From the NCBI RefSeq assembly GCF_001261735.1, contig NZ_CVRP01000009.1:124001-188000 (forward strand): a stretch of 64,000 bases of DNA, read 5' to 3'. Each line of letters starts with the position of its first letter. The first letter of the stretch is position 1. The position numbers and the translations under genes were made by a program. Shown here in pieces: positions 10,246 through 20,221 of this stretch. The stretch comes from Dysgonomonas sp. BGC7 (lineage in GTDB: Bacteria > Bacteroidota > Bacteroidia > Bacteroidales > Dysgonomonadaceae). The notes beneath the pieces are model-generated. The model saw nothing but the letters and a program-made list of their open reading frames with translations, had not been told where the DNA came from and did no database searches.

Positions 10246-11550
10246 ATGAAAAGAGACAATTTTGCAGAGACTAACATAAGTTATACTACTAAAGAAGCTA
10301 TTGATGAGGCAAAACGATGCCTTAATTGTAAGAATCCTCTTTGTGTTCAGGGCTGTCCTATCGAACACGATATTCCGGGCTTTATTCATCAGTTGTCGAT
10401 GGGGAATGTCGGAGCTGCTATGCAGATTATTAACGAAAAAAGTAATTTGCCGGCTATCTGTGGCAGGGTGTGTCCTCACGAGAAGCAATGTGAGGGACAT
10501 TGTATCTTAAATAAGAAAGACAATCCGGTGCGAGTAGGTAAATTGGAACGGTTTATCGCAGATTTTGATAGCGATATGTCACTGATCAAAGAACGATTGA
10601 AACCTAAGACGAGAGGAAAAGTGGCTATTGTGGGTTCGGGGCCAGCGGGTCTGACTGTAGCCGGTGATTTGGCTCGCGGTGGATTCAATGTGGTTGTATT
10701 TGAAGGGCAGAAAGAACCGGGTGGAGTATTGATGTATGGGATACCTGAGTATCGCTTGCCAAAAGACATAGTACGCCGGGAGATAAAGAAAATTGAGGCA
10801 TTGGGTGTTACCTTTATGAATGATTTTCTGATAGGAGAGAAAATGACTGTAGATGAAATGTTGGAGCATGAGTTTGATGCAGTTTTTATCGGGTCGGGTA
10901 CATCGGTGCCTAAGACGTTAGACATAGCGGGAATTAATTTATATAAGGTGTTGCAGACTTCTTACTTCTTACGGATGGTGAATCTTTATAATAATGGAGA
11001 TATCAGCCGTAATGCAGTACCGTTGATAGATGGTGAAGATGTTGCTATTATAGGTGCAGGAAATGTAGCAATGGATGCCGCCCGTACAGCTTTACGTATG
11101 GGGGCTAATTCTGTGAAAATCATATATCGGGGAACTGAAGAAACTCTTCCGGCTCTGAAAACAGAGTATCATGAAGCAGTGGAAGAGGGGGTTGAATTCC
11201 TTTGGCAGAGTAAGACTATCGAATGCATGGGAGAGAATAATACACTGAATGCTATTCGAGTGGAAACTCCAGAAGGAGAGAAGCTGATGCCGATGAATCG
11301 TGTATTGATAGCTATTGGTTCTAAACCGGCAAACCGTATTGTATCGACCTCTTTAGGTATAGAAGTGAATGAAAGTGGCTACGTGATAACAAAAGAGCAT
11401 CCTTATGGTATGACTACCCGCCGAGGTGTATTTGCCGGAGGAGATGTAGTGCACACCCCTCAAACGGTTGTGCTTGCTATGCGTGAGGCAAAGCAGGTGG
11501 CAAAAGGAATTGCGCAATATGTGGATGCTGTAAAGCTATTGAGTCAATAA
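10246..11550 (+). CDS. gltD: Glutamate synthase small-subunit-like NADPH oxidoreductase
   Basis: A 434-residue FAD and NAD(P)H-dependent iron-sulfur flavoprotein of the GltD family. The N-terminus holds the two [4Fe-4S] ligand sets CLNCKNPLCVQGCP and CGRVCPHEKQCEGHC. Then come the FAD loop VAIVGSGPAGL (about 123-133) and the NADPH loop VAIIGAGNVAMDAA (about 264-277). No large glutaminase/synthase subunit is adjacent. Stand-alone members of this clade are annotated as homotetrameric glutamate synthase or as the alpha subunit of NADH-dependent ferredoxin:NADP oxidoreductase or sulfide dehydrogenase; sequence alone does not decide. Convergent with the lipoprotein gene, only 15 bases apart. Confidence 0.85.
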   Translation: MKRDNFAETNISYTTKEAIDEAKRCLNCKNPLCVQGCPIEHDIPGFIHQLSMGNVGAAMQIINEKSNLPAICGRVCPHEKQCEGHCILNKKDNPVRVGKLERFIADFDSDMSLIKERLKPKTRGKVAIVGSGPAGLTVAGDLARGGFNVVVFEGQKEPGGVLMYGIPEYRLPKDIVRREIKKIEALGVTFMNDFLIGEKMTVDEMLEHEFDAVFIGSGTSVPKTLDIAGINLYKVLQTSYFLRMVNLYNNGDISRNAVPLIDGEDVAIIGAGNVAMDAARTALRMGANSVKIIYRGTEETLPALKTEYHEAVEEGVEFLWQSKTIECMGENNTLNAIRVETPEGEKLMPMNRVLIAIGSKPANRIVSTSLGIEVNESGYVITKEHPYGMTTRRGVFAGGDVVHTPQTVVLAMREAKQVAKGIAQYVDAVKLLSQ

Positions 11551-11565
11551 GTTTTTATTGAAAAC

Positions 11566-12420
11566 TTACCACCAAGATGGAGGGGCGGGTGGATCGTAGT
11601 CTATGCTAGTGTCTGTGTCTATGGATGCACCCATTATGATGACTCCGGCTAGTCCTACTACAGCAAGCGTTCCATAAAGGTAGTTGTTGTTGGCAGGCTT
11701 AATAGTGTAGAAGAAATCGCCTCTATCTATCATGCTTGCTCCAAATTTGGATGGCTTGACATGAGTTTTTAATAGTTCTTCCATATAGAAGTCCTGAATA
11801 AAATACATTGGTTTGTCAGGTTTGTAATATAGAGTCAGATAGCTTTTGAACTTCAAAGGGCTATCTCTCTCTTCGAATGTTATTCTTTGTGCTTGGGACT
11901 GATTGTCTCCGTCATTTATTTGAATATTCTCATAAGATTTAGTCTCCATTCCTTTTATGCCGGGATTTAGTCTTATGGGAGTATTGGAAATCATTGTTTC
12001 GGGAAAAACGAAACTCATTCTGTTTGGCGATTCTATTATGCCGCCGAAATTACCCGCCGAATAGGTGTATGTATTATTGTCTGTGTTATGGCTTACGCTA
12101 AAATTTTCGAGACTACCCTGAAAAGGCGTTTCCTTTCCTGTATATGAATGAGCCATACCATCTATTACCATCGCTGAGCGTTCCCAGTCTACATGCAGAG
12201 GTTCGTTCAATTTGTTGTATATTGTAATCTGCATGGGTGCACCTTCTCCTTTGAAGCAGTATGCAATCCAGAGGCTATCTGTTTCGAGAAGGAAGTCACC
12301 GTTTTCTACCTTTTCTACATAGTCGTTTGGCGAGTTAAGCGTAGAATAGAAGTAGGTAGCCTGACATGATGCCAGAGAAATGAATGACAGTAACACTATG
12401 TAAGGCAGAAATCTTTTCAT
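11566..12420 (-). CDS. Hypothetical lipoprotein, 284 aa
   Basis: Signal peptide with lipobox LASC (Cys about 19) directs it to the envelope. The body is a beta-rich soluble domain with no family I can name; a hydrophobic segment YGTLAVVGLAGVIIMGASI lies near the C-terminus (about 246-264), followed by DTDTSIDYDPPAPPSWW. A lipoprotein with a C-terminal hydrophobic stretch is unusual and could insert that end in the membrane. Bacteroidales carry related uncharacterised lipoproteins. Monocistronic: a typA terminator lies upstream. Confidence 0.75.
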   Translation of the reverse strand: MKRFLPYIVLLSFISLASCQATYFYSTLNSPNDYVEKVENGDFLLETDSLWIAYCFKGEGAPMQITIYNKLNEPLHVDWERSAMVIDGMAHSYTGKETPFQGSLENFSVSHNTDNNTYTYSAGNFGGIIESPNRMSFVFPETMISNTPIRLNPGIKGMETKSYENIQINDGDNQSQAQRITFEERDSPLKFKSYLTLYYKPDKPMYFIQDFYMEELLKTHVKPSKFGASMIDRGDFFYTIKPANNNYLYGTLAVVGLAGVIIMGASIDTDTSIDYDPPAPPSWW

Positions 12421-12510
12421 GGCGTAAGTGTATTAAATATTCGATTGAGTAGATACAATATTACCACTTTTGAGCAAATAATACAAGCTTTGTCTGATAA
12501 CTTTTAAAAG

Positions 12511-12545
12511 AAAAAGCCTTAGCTTTTGAGGAACCAAGGCTTTCT
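12511..12545 (-). terminator. typA terminator
   Basis: Minus-strand hairpin with arms AAAGCCTT and AAGGCTTT (12513-12520 and 12536-12543), followed in the direction of transcription by TTCTTTT. It lies 16 bases past the typA stop. Confidence 0.8.
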
Positions 12546-12560
12546 GTACTAATAAATCTA

Positions 12561-14363
12561 TTAGCTATTTTTAGACATTCTCTTTCGGTCGTTTTCGTCC
12601 AGATATATTTTGCGCAAACGAATAGAGTGTGGAGTTATCTCTACATATTCATCTTCTTTGATGTATTCGAGAGCGTCTTCAAGACTGAATATAATAGCCG
12701 GAGCTAATTTCGCTTTGTCGTCAGTACCTGAGGCGCGTACATTGGTCAGCTTTTTCGACTTGGTCAGATTTACGACTAAGTCACCTTCTTTACTATGCTC
12801 TCCAACTATCTGTCCCATGTAGATATCTGTCTGAGGCTCTACGAAAAACTTACCTCTATCCTGAAGCTTGTCAAGGGCATATGCAAACGCATTCCCCGAT
12901 TCACTTGCAATAATGGAGCCGTTTGTCCGCTTGTCTATATCTCCTTTCCAAGGTTGGAACTCTAAGAAACGGTGGGCTATAACAGCTTCTCCTGCCGATA
13001 AGGTAAGTGCTGCATTGTTGAGCCCGATGATTCCTCTTGATGGTATGGTAAACTCAAGATATACACGGTCCCTTTTGCTACCCATCATTGTCAATTCTCC
13101 TCTACGGCGGGTAACTAAGTCTATAATTTTGCTGGCGTATTCTTCCGGAAGGTTTATCGTTAATTGCTCTACCGGTTCGTGTTTTGTACCATTAATTTCT
13201 TTTATAATCACTTTTGGCTGTCCTACTTGTAGTTCGTAGCCTTCACGACGCATAGTTTCTATAAGTACTGAAAGGTGAAGTATTCCACGTCCGTATACAA
13301 TCCATGAATCAGCATTTTCTGTAAGTTCTACACGCAGTGCAAGATTTCTGTCAAGCTCTCTTATTAGGCGATCGTGTATGTGGCGGGAGGTTACATACTT
13401 CCCATCTTTTCCGAAAAAAGGCGAGTCATTTATGGTGAATAGCATTGACATAGTAGGTTCGTCAATGTCAATGGTAGGTAGAGGTTCCGGGTTTTCTATA
13501 TCTGCAATAGAGTCTCCAATTTCAAATCCTTCTATACCTATAAGTGCACATATATCTCCACATCCCGCGGTTTGTACTTTCGCCCGACCAAGACCTTCAA
13601 ATGTATTTATTTCTTTTATCTTGGTTTTCATTATGCTGCCATCTCGTTTGCAAAGAGATACATCCATATTCTCTCTTAATTCGCCACGATGAACCCTTCC
13701 TATGGCGATACGTCCTACATATTTTGAATAATCGAGAGACGTGATTAGCATTTGTGGTGTACCTTTCAAGATCTCAGGAGCAGGAATGTATTTGATGATA
13801 GCATCTAGCAAAGGTGTTATATCTTCTGTCGGTTTAGTCCAGTTGTCAGACATCCAGCCTTGTTTGGCCGATCCGTAGATGGTGGGGAAATCCAACTGTT
13901 CTTCGGTTGCGTCTAAACTAAACATCAAGTCGAAAACCATTTCGTGGACTTCGTCAGGACGACAATTAGGTTTGTCTACCTTGTTGATAACAACAATGGG
14001 TTTTAGTCCCATTTGTATTGCCTTTTGTAAAACAAAACGGGTTTGAGGCATAGGACCTTCGAATGCATCTACCAAAAGGAGGCATCCGTCAGCCATATTT
14101 AATACTCGTTCAACTTCTCCGCCAAAGTCGGCGTGTCCCGGAGTATCTATTATGTTTATCTTAGTCCCTTTATAGTTGATTGAAACGTTTTTGGAAAGAA
14201 TGGTTATTCCTCGTTCGCGCTCTAAATCATTATTGTCAAGAATTAACTCTCCTGTTGATTGGTTGTCTCTGAAAAGCTGTCCGGCAAGTAGCATCTTATC
14301 GACGATTGTAGTTTTGCCGTGGTCGACGTGTGCAATGATTGCAATATTTCTAATATTTTGCAT
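12561..14363 (-). CDS. typA: Ribosome-associated GTPase TypA/BipA
   Basis: Translational GTPase related to EF-G that binds ribosomes and supports growth under stress and 50S assembly. G1 is AHVDHGKTT near the N-terminus, G3 DTPGHAD, G4 NKVD; TypA-specific C-terminal sequences ([34 protein letters not shown]) are present. About 600 residues. I chose the ATG at 14363 ([17 protein letters not shown]) rather than the TTG seven codons upstream, since it gives the family N-terminus and sits about 18 bases after a good -7 box. Confidence 0.97.
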   Translation of the reverse strand: MQNIRNIAIIAHVDHGKTTIVDKMLLAGQLFRDNQSTGELILDNNDLERERGITILSKNVSINYKGTKINIIDTPGHADFGGEVERVLNMADGCLLLVDAFEGPMPQTRFVLQKAIQMGLKPIVVINKVDKPNCRPDEVHEMVFDLMFSLDATEEQLDFPTIYGSAKQGWMSDNWTKPTEDITPLLDAIIKYIPAPEILKGTPQMLITSLDYSKYVGRIAIGRVHRGELRENMDVSLCKRDGSIMKTKIKEINTFEGLGRAKVQTAGCGDICALIGIEGFEIGDSIADIENPEPLPTIDIDEPTMSMLFTINDSPFFGKDGKYVTSRHIHDRLIRELDRNLALRVELTENADSWIVYGRGILHLSVLIETMRREGYELQVGQPKVIIKEINGTKHEPVEQLTINLPEEYASKIIDLVTRRRGELTMMGSKRDRVYLEFTIPSRGIIGLNNAALTLSAGEAVIAHRFLEFQPWKGDIDKRTNGSIIASESGNAFAYALDKLQDRGKFFVEPQTDIYMGQIVGEHSKEGDLVVNLTKSKKLTNVRASGTDDKAKLAPAIIFSLEDALEYIKEDEYVEITPHSIRLRKIYLDENDRKRMSKNS

Positions 14364-14381
14364 ATATATAATTTGAGGGTG

Positions 14382-14412
14382 CAAAGATACGTTTTTTTAG
14401 CAATATGTCAAT
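14382..14412 (-). promoter_or_regulatory. typA promoter (Bacteroidetes type)
   Basis: Minus-strand -7 box TATCTTTG at 14382-14389 with ATTG 19 bases upstream, matching the TTTG-N19-21-TAnnTTTG consensus except for one base of the -33 element. Confidence 0.7.
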
Positions 14413-14458
14413 ATTTTAGTCTCCTAAATGTAAAAGAAAAGATGAGAGGAAAAAATAA

Positions 14459-14484
14459 AGAGAATAGCAATATTGCTATCCTCT
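14459..14484 (-). terminator. Terminator overlapping the 3' end of the FkbM gene
   Basis: Arms of 13 bases (AGAGGATAGCAAT against ATTGCTATTCTCT, one mismatch), then CTTTATTTTTTC on the minus strand. The stop codon of the methyltransferase gene lies inside the hairpin. Ends the lpx operon. Confidence 0.8.
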
Positions 14485-15270
14485 CGAAAGGTTTAATCTT
14501 TTTATTATATCATTATCTTTATGTATAAAGATGTAGTCGCCGGAAATATGTTCTGAATGTTCTGAGCCTTCTTTGTATGGAGAAAGAATTCCATTTTTTA
14601 GCTTATAGGGGATATAGTCCAATTTATAAAATAGACAGGTAATCTGTTGTTCGTTGTCGGACCATACTTCGACCTGAACTATCGGCTTACTCTTTTCTAT
14701 TATGCCTTCCATGTCAGAGAGGACAACATACTCGAAACCTTCTATATCACATTTTATATAATCTAGTTTTCCTAGAGATGAAAATAGCTTTGAGGGTATT
14801 TTCATTTCTGCATCGAATGAAAACTCTTGGGCATGCATATCGCCATCCCGCTCCTGATCGTAAACGTGTGGAAGTCCTGTTCTCAAATATCCGACATTAG
14901 GGGAACAAACCAATACAACGTTTTTTTCTTCCTTTCCCAATGCATATGGAAGGAGGGTAATATTCTTACGCTTTTTTGCTTTTTCTTTGAAAATCTTATT
15001 ATATAAGGCGATTGGTTCTACTGAATATACTTTTCCTGAATCTTTTACCCATTTAGAAAATAGCATAGAATAGTAACCTAGGTTTGCTCCTATGTCTAAA
15101 ACCGTATCTCCTTCCTTTATCAGATTCTTCGCAAAGTAATGATATTCATATTCCTTATCCTTATTAAGTAACTTAAGATTATACATTACAAAAAAAGACC
15201 TCTGTAGGAAACGAAGATAGTTCTCTATTCCAAGAGAAGAAAAGATAAACTTTTGTATGTGTTTTTTCAT
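14476..15270 (-). CDS. FkbM family SAM-dependent methyltransferase
   Basis: A 264-residue protein with the Rossmann SAM motif VLDIGANLGYY (57-67), acidic VEPIALYNKIF and the FkbM hallmark LDYIKCDIEGFEYVVL. FkbM-type enzymes O-methylate sugars or other hydroxyls. It starts 12 bases after lpxA on the same strand, so it appears to be the last gene of the lpxD-lpxC/fabZ-lpxA operon. That context suggests methylation of a lipopolysaccharide or other surface sugar, but the substrate is inference. Confidence 0.87.
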   Translation of the reverse strand: MKKHIQKFIFSSLGIENYLRFLQRSFFVMYNLKLLNKDKEYEYHYFAKNLIKEGDTVLDIGANLGYYSMLFSKWVKDSGKVYSVEPIALYNKIFKEKAKKRKNITLLPYALGKEEKNVVLVCSPNVGYLRTGLPHVYDQERDGDMHAQEFSFDAEMKIPSKLFSSLGKLDYIKCDIEGFEYVVLSDMEGIIEKSKPIVQVEVWSDNEQQITCLFYKLDYIPYKLKNGILSPYKEGSEHSEHISGDYIFIHKDNDIIKRLNLSRG

Positions 15271-15282
15271 AGGAAAGGTATC

Positions 15283-16068
15283 TTACCCCATGTACCCTCT
15301 AACGATTCCACGAGGAGAATTCTTTACGAAGTCTACTATAATTCTCATTTCTGGAGTTTCTTCGAATTCCTTCTCTATTTTACTTATGGCATCCGTGAAG
15401 TTGAATCCTGCCTGATATATAGTGCGGTATATTTCCTGTATTTCGTTTATTTTTTCATTGGAAAATCCATGTCTGCGTAAACCGACTAGATTTACTCCTG
15501 AATAGCAAACTGGCTCGCGCCCTGCAATAATATAGGGAGGTATGTCTTTGCCTAAACGAGTACCCCCTTGTATCATAACATGGGCTCCAATACGAGTGAA
15601 TTGATGAACAAGAGTACCTCCACTTAAGATGGCATGATGATCGACTTCTACTTCTCCGGCTAGCTGTGTCGCATTACCTACAATTACGCTGTCGGAAATT
15701 ACACAATCGTGTGCAATGTGGCTATAAGCCATAAGTAGACAACTGCTACCTACGGTAGTGTGTCCTTTCGAAGCAGTACCTCTGTTTACTGTAACGCATT
15801 CGCGAATAGTGGTATTATCTCCTACTATGGCCAGTGTATCTTCTCCTTTAAACTTTAGGTCTTGAGGGATTCCTCCAATAACAGCACCGGGGAAGATTGT
15901 GCATCTTTTCCCTATTCTAGCTCCTGATCGGATATTGGCTCCTGACATAATCAGAGTGCCGTCTCCTATTTCTACATTTTTATCGACAAAGGCAAATGGT
16001 TCTACTGTAACGTCGCTTCCTAACCTTGCTTCAGGATGTACATATGCCTGATTGGATATATTTGACAT
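15283..16068 (-). CDS. lpxA: UDP-N-acetylglucosamine O-acyltransferase LpxA
   Basis: First step of lipid A synthesis: transfer of a 3-hydroxyacyl group from acyl carrier protein to UDP-GlcNAc. The 261 residues form a left-handed beta helix of hexapeptide repeats (for example VTVEPFAFVDKNVEIGDGTLI) followed by a helical C-terminus. Conserved histidines lie in AYSHIAHDCVI and VDHHAILSGG, where LpxA has its catalytic His. Thirteen bases separate it from lpxC/fabZ upstream. Confidence 0.97.
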   Translation of the reverse strand: MSNISNQAYVHPEARLGSDVTVEPFAFVDKNVEIGDGTLIMSGANIRSGARIGKRCTIFPGAVIGGIPQDLKFKGEDTLAIVGDNTTIRECVTVNRGTASKGHTTVGSSCLLMAYSHIAHDCVISDSVIVGNATQLAGEVEVDHHAILSGGTLVHQFTRIGAHVMIQGGTRLGKDIPPYIIAGREPVCYSGVNLVGLRRHGFSNEKINEIQEIYRTIYQAGFNFTDAISKIEKEFEETPEMRIIVDFVKNSPRGIVRGYMG

Positions 16069-16081
16069 GACCTTATATTGT

Positions 16082-17467
16082 TTATTTATTCTTGACTATT
16101 TGTGCTGTAAATTCAGCTTCCGAAACCAGTCTGTCTCCAATAAAGGCGTATCCTTTCATATTAGCAATGCCTCGTCTGATTTCAGATGTCAGATCGAGCC
16201 TGAAAATAAGAGTGTCGCCCGGAACAGCTTTGTTCCTGAATTTTACATTATCTATTTTAAGGAAATATGTTGAATATCTTTCTGGCTCTTCGACTTGAGA
16301 CAAAACTAGGAGTCCTCCGATCTGTGCCATGGCTTCTACCTGAAGAACTCCCGGCATTACCGGCTCTTGAGGAAAGTGGCCTTGGAAAAATAATTCGTTG
16401 ACACTTAGATTCTTTATTCCTACAATGTGTTTTTGTCCTATTTCTATAACCTTATCTACCATTAGAAAAGGGTATCTGTGAGGTAGTAATTCTTTTATTT
16501 TGTTGATGTCAAAGACAGCCTCTTTATTAGGATCATGAATAGGAGGTTGTACTTCGTTCATTTTTATCTGCTTGCGTACTAATCGAGCCAGCTTGTTGTT
16601 TATTTTATGCCCCGGACGGGTAGCTATAATACGCCCCTTGATTGGCTTGCCTATCAAAGCCATATCTCCTATAATATCCAGAAGTTTGTGACGAGCTGGT
16701 TCATTCGGATACATTATTTGCTTATTGTTGAGATATCCAAGCTCAGTTGCGTCCTTGTGTGGTACACCCAATAGGTCAGCAAGACTGTTTAATTCTTGTT
16801 GCGATATCTGACGCTCGTATATTACGATAGCATTGTCGAGGTCTCCTCCTTTTATTAGTCCTGCATCACGGAGTTGTTGTACTTCACGAACAAAAACAAA
16901 TGTGCGGCAGTTTGCTATATCTTTTTCAAAGTCTTCCAGATTTTCTAAAGTTGCAGACTGATTTGGTATGTACTTTGATTCGAATTCGATAAAAGAATTA
17001 ATGCAAAAACGATCGTCAGGTAGAAGTGTTAACTTAGATCCTGTTTCTTCATCGACTACTTCCATTTTATGACGAACAATAAAGTAATCCCGCTCTTCTG
17101 CTTGTTCTACAACACCAACTTTCTTTATTGCTTCTACATATTGTATGGCACTACCATCTAGTATAGGGAATTCGGGAGCATTTACTTCTATAAGACAATT
17201 GTCTACACGTAATGCGTAAAGGGCAGCCATGGCGTGTTCTACGGTGCTAACAAATACATCGCCTTTCACAAGTACTGTACCTCGCTGTGTATTTCCTACA
17301 TTTTCAGCAAGGATATCTATTATCGGTTGATCTTCAAGATCTACTCTTTTTATTTTATATCCGAAGTTATCGGGAGCCGGATTGAATGTTATGGTAATAG
17401 GGAGTCCTGTGTGTAAACCTTTTCCTTTTAGTGTGAAACTATCTTTTAGCGTATGTTGCTTACTCAT
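16082..17467 (-). CDS. lpxC/fabZ: LpxC-FabZ fusion: UDP-acyl-GlcNAc deacetylase / hydroxyacyl-ACP dehydratase
   Basis: A 461-residue bifunctional protein. Residues about 1-300 are LpxC, the zinc deacetylase committing to lipid A, with metal and catalytic elements in STVEHAMAAL and ARHKLLDIIGDMALIG and the RPGHKINNKL loop. Residues about 318-461 are FabZ, dehydrating 3-hydroxyacyl-ACP, with the hot-dog signature LLPHRYPFLMVDKV and EPVMPGVLQVEAMAQ. The fusion is the normal arrangement in Bacteroidetes and couples lipid A to fatty acid synthesis. Between lpxD (18 bases) and lpxA (13 bases). Confidence 0.97.
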   Translation of the reverse strand: MSKQHTLKDSFTLKGKGLHTGLPITITFNPAPDNFGYKIKRVDLEDQPIIDILAENVGNTQRGTVLVKGDVFVSTVEHAMAALYALRVDNCLIEVNAPEFPILDGSAIQYVEAIKKVGVVEQAEERDYFIVRHKMEVVDEETGSKLTLLPDDRFCINSFIEFESKYIPNQSATLENLEDFEKDIANCRTFVFVREVQQLRDAGLIKGGDLDNAIVIYERQISQQELNSLADLLGVPHKDATELGYLNNKQIMYPNEPARHKLLDIIGDMALIGKPIKGRIIATRPGHKINNKLARLVRKQIKMNEVQPPIHDPNKEAVFDINKIKELLPHRYPFLMVDKVIEIGQKHIVGIKNLSVNELFFQGHFPQEPVMPGVLQVEAMAQIGGLLVLSQVEEPERYSTYFLKIDNVKFRNKAVPGDTLIFRLDLTSEIRRGIANMKGYAFIGDRLVSEAEFTAQIVKNK

Positions 17468-17485
17468 TTTATTTTAAATGGTTGT

Positions 17486-18532
17486 TTATTTGTTCTGGTT
17501 TGATTTTAATAACTCAATTTCTTTTTGTAACTGAGCTATTTGCTTGTACATTTCCGGTAGCTTTGGAAACACGACACTCGATTTAAAGAAATCTCTGACA
17601 GGGATTGCCGGTGAACCGAGTATTTTTGCATCGGGTTTTATATTGCTTATTATTCCCGATTGTGCTCCAATATTAGCGTTGTCGCCAATAGATATATGTC
17701 CTCCAAGTCCTACTTGACCCCCGAACATACAATTTTTCCCTACTTTTGTAGAACCGGAAATACCAACTTGTGCAGCCATTACAGTGTTTTCTCCAACTTC
17801 TACATTATGAGCGATCTGAATAAGATTATCTAGTTTTACTCCTTTATGTATAATGGTGGCATCCATAACAGCACGGTCGATTGTTGTGTTTGCACCTATT
17901 TCTACATCGTCTTCTATAGCAACTATTCCCATCTGAGGGATTTTCTTGAATACTCCATCTTCCGGAGCGAAACCAAAGCCATCACTTCCGATAACAGCTC
18001 CTGCATGTAATATACAGTTGTTACCGATGGTACAACCTGCATATATCTTAACGCCCGGATATATGATTGTATTGTCTCCAATGGCAACATTATCTCCTAC
18101 ATATGTCTGAGGATATAGTTTTGTCCCATCACCTACCTTTGCATTGTCCCCAATGTATGCAAATGCTCCTACATATGTATTGTTACCTACTTTTGCTGTT
18201 TCCGATATGTAAGACATTGGTTCTATCCCTACTTTCTGAGGCTTGGTTTTTTCCACCATATCTAATAATATAGCTAATGCTGCATAGGCATTGTAGCATC
18301 TTATAAGTGTTGCCTTGATGGGTTGATCGGAAATAAAATCATTATTCACTAACACTATACTGGCATTTGTAGTATATATATAGTGTGTATATTTGGGATT
18401 GGCCAGAAAGGTTAGGGATCCTGGCTTTCCTTCTTCTATTTTGGAAAAATTGTTTACTACAACAGAAGGATCGCCTTCAATTGTACCGTTTAATACTGTA
18501 GCAATTTGCTCTGCAGTGAAGGATATTTGCAT
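17486..18532 (-). CDS. lpxD: UDP-3-O-(3-hydroxyacyl)glucosamine N-acyltransferase LpxD
   Basis: Third lipid A step: N-acylation of UDP-3-O-acyl-glucosamine. The 348 residues have the N-terminal uridine-binding domain (to about 100; [19 protein letters not shown]), hexapeptide repeats, the catalytic region around [22 protein letters not shown] and [14 protein letters not shown] (His), and a C-terminal helix ending in a Lys/Glu-rich coil. It is the first gene of the operon. Most Bacteroides carry an HD-domain gene just upstream; here none is present. Confidence 0.97.
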   Translation of the reverse strand: MQISFTAEQIATVLNGTIEGDPSVVVNNFSKIEEGKPGSLTFLANPKYTHYIYTTNASIVLVNNDFISDQPIKATLIRCYNAYAALAILLDMVEKTKPQKVGIEPMSYISETAKVGNNTYVGAFAYIGDNAKVGDGTKLYPQTYVGDNVAIGDNTIIYPGVKIYAGCTIGNNCILHAGAVIGSDGFGFAPEDGVFKKIPQMGIVAIEDDVEIGANTTIDRAVMDATIIHKGVKLDNLIQIAHNVEVGENTVMAAQVGISGSTKVGKNCMFGGQVGLGGHISIGDNANIGAQSGIISNIKPDAKILGSPAIPVRDFFKSSVVFPKLPEMYKQIAQLQKEIELLKSNQNK

Positions 18533-18651
18533 AAAAAAACATTCAAAAACGATTGAGCCTCTCTTTGAGAGATGCGAAATAAATAATAATTTTCCAAATA
18601 TATGACTTTTATGCTTAAAAAAACGGTTGGAGAAGGTGAAATATTATTATA

Positions 18652-19122
18652 TTATTCAATCTTTCCATAAAAAGAGATAGGTTGTCTGTTATTATCCTGT
18701 ACGCTGAGCGTTGCATATCCGGAGTCGCTTAGTTTAAGTATTAGCTTGTAGCGTTTCTGATTGTCTGCAATATCTATGGTCGCATCCCATGATCCATTTT
18801 TCTCTTTTGAGAGGTTGTATTTAAAGTCTGTACTGATAAATTTTATGCCTCCTTCTTCAGATGGAGAAGGAGCTGTATATGCCCTGCCGTAATATGGTAA
18901 ATATGCATTTATGGTATCTTTGGATACTTTTAATGAGTATGAATAGTTGAGGCTTATTGATTGACCGCCCATCGGTAGTGCGGTTTGAGGTATAAATGAA
19001 TATTCAGACGATTCTATCTTGTTTCTGAACTGATTAGCTATTTCAGTTTTTTGTTGATCTGTTATAGTTTTGCAACTAATTGTAAACAGGGCAATTAATA
19101 TTAAGGAAAAAAAAGTTCTCAT
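18652..19122 (-). CDS. DUF4251 domain lipoprotein
   Basis: A 156-residue envelope protein with lipobox ISC (Cys about 17). The rest resembles the DUF4251 family: a beta-barrel-like domain with LPMGGQSISLNYSYSLKVSKDTINAYLPYYGRAY and a closing GYATLSVQDNNRQPISFYGKI. Function unknown. An unusually strong ribosome binding site for this phylum (GGAGGA) lies about 7 bases before the ATG. Same strand as the purD pair, 83 bases downstream. Confidence 0.82.
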   Translation of the reverse strand: MRTFFSLILIALFTISCKTITDQQKTEIANQFRNKIESSEYSFIPQTALPMGGQSISLNYSYSLKVSKDTINAYLPYYGRAYTAPSPSEEGGIKFISTDFKYNLSKEKNGSWDATIDIADNQKRYKLILKLSDSGYATLSVQDNNRQPISFYGKIE

Positions 19123-19205
19123 TTCAATATCCTCCTATTTTTAATATATACTTTATTGTGATAAGATTATGATATTAAAACGTAATACGATGATAAAAGT
19201 TTTAT

Positions 19206-20219
19206 TTATACCTGTAAAAAGGGTAAAATACATATACCCGAGAAGAGAATAAGCGATATGTAGAAAAATACAGCGGTAGCCCTTTGCTCTGCCAATGCAT
19301 AGAAATGAGATAGAAGCATTGCTCCTGTAACAAATGCAATATAAAGATTTAATGTAGTACCTGTTTCTGCCAATATATAAAAGAATATAGCGCATATTGC
19401 GAGCAAACTTAACAGATTCAAATAGGCACGAACCTTTATTTTGTCTTTGTGGCGGTTAAGATAATTATCTATGAAAGCAGCATTGAGCAGTATTGTGCAA
19501 AAGATAAATATACACCATTGCATAAGTGAGAACTCTAATAATGGTATAGTATTCTGTAAAAAGATATTTGCGAACTTTATTAACGGGAAAGTAAATCCAG
19601 AAATGTCATTTTTTATAAGAAATATTGAGAACAGAGGAAAGTATACGACAACGATGCTTGATAGCGATGCCAAGAATGCTTTTAAATTAAAGCACCTCAT
19701 TATTCCTAAGCATAGCCATAGCAGAGGTGTGTATACTAGAAGGAAAGGGCAAAATAAACTACCCAAAACCAAAAAGAAAGTTGCTTTTGACGATTGTGTC
19801 TGTTTAACAGGACTGTTATAGGATGAAAATAAAATGGAAACTACAAAAAGAAAAATGAAGGTACTGATATATTCAGCCGACATCAGCATAAAAGAAGGGT
19901 GACAGCTAAATGCCAGAACTAATATTGATGGTAATAGGAGTGTCTTACGTCTTATTAATACGTGCTTAGTGTTTATATGTGCAGCGTATATCGCAATTCC
20001 TGCTGTTGCAACACAACTACTGATGAAAGAGAATAACTGATTGCTAAATATCCACGAAATAGAACTCCATAAATAGCCTGTATATTCGGGAGTTTTTATT
20101 GAAAATTCGGTGTTTGTGAAATATAACAATCTGAATATAATGGCAAAAAGAATAGAGAAGAAAAGAATCCCTTTTCCTTCTGCGATATTTTTTTTGTAGA
20201 ATCTGGAAACTCCTGCCAT
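19206..20219 (-). CDS. Multi-pass membrane protein (DUF6427-like)
   Basis: A 337-residue protein with about nine or ten hydrophobic helices (for example GILFFSILFAIIFRLLYF, TFIFLFVVSILFSSY, AYLNLLSLLAICAIFFYIL). It resembles the uncharacterised Bacteroidetes family DUF6427. No catalytic motif is visible. It starts two bases after purD ends, so translation is probably linked, but no functional link to purine synthesis is evident. Confidence 0.72.
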   Translation of the reverse strand: MAGVSRFYKKNIAEGKGILFFSILFAIIFRLLYFTNTEFSIKTPEYTGYLWSSISWIFSNQLFSFISSCVATAGIAIYAAHINTKHVLIRRKTLLLPSILVLAFSCHPSFMLMSAEYISTFIFLFVVSILFSSYNSPVKQTQSSKATFFLVLGSLFCPFLLVYTPLLWLCLGIMRCFNLKAFLASLSSIVVVYFPLFSIFLIKNDISGFTFPLIKFANIFLQNTIPLLEFSLMQWCIFIFCTILLNAAFIDNYLNRHKDKIKVRAYLNLLSLLAICAIFFYILAETGTTLNLYIAFVTGAMLLSHFYALAEQRATAVFFYISLILFSGICILPFLQV

Positions 20220-20221
20220 TT

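Noticed and set aside
10476-10925. 149-codon minus-strand frame opposite the GltD-like gene
   Set aside because: Antisense to iron-sulfur and FAD motifs of a conserved protein; low-complexity translation.
12868-13239. 123-codon plus-strand frame opposite typA
   Set aside because: Shadow of typA; no independent support.
14342-14384. TTG start adding seven residues to TypA
   Set aside because: The ATG at 14363 gives the family N-terminus and better spacing to the promoter.
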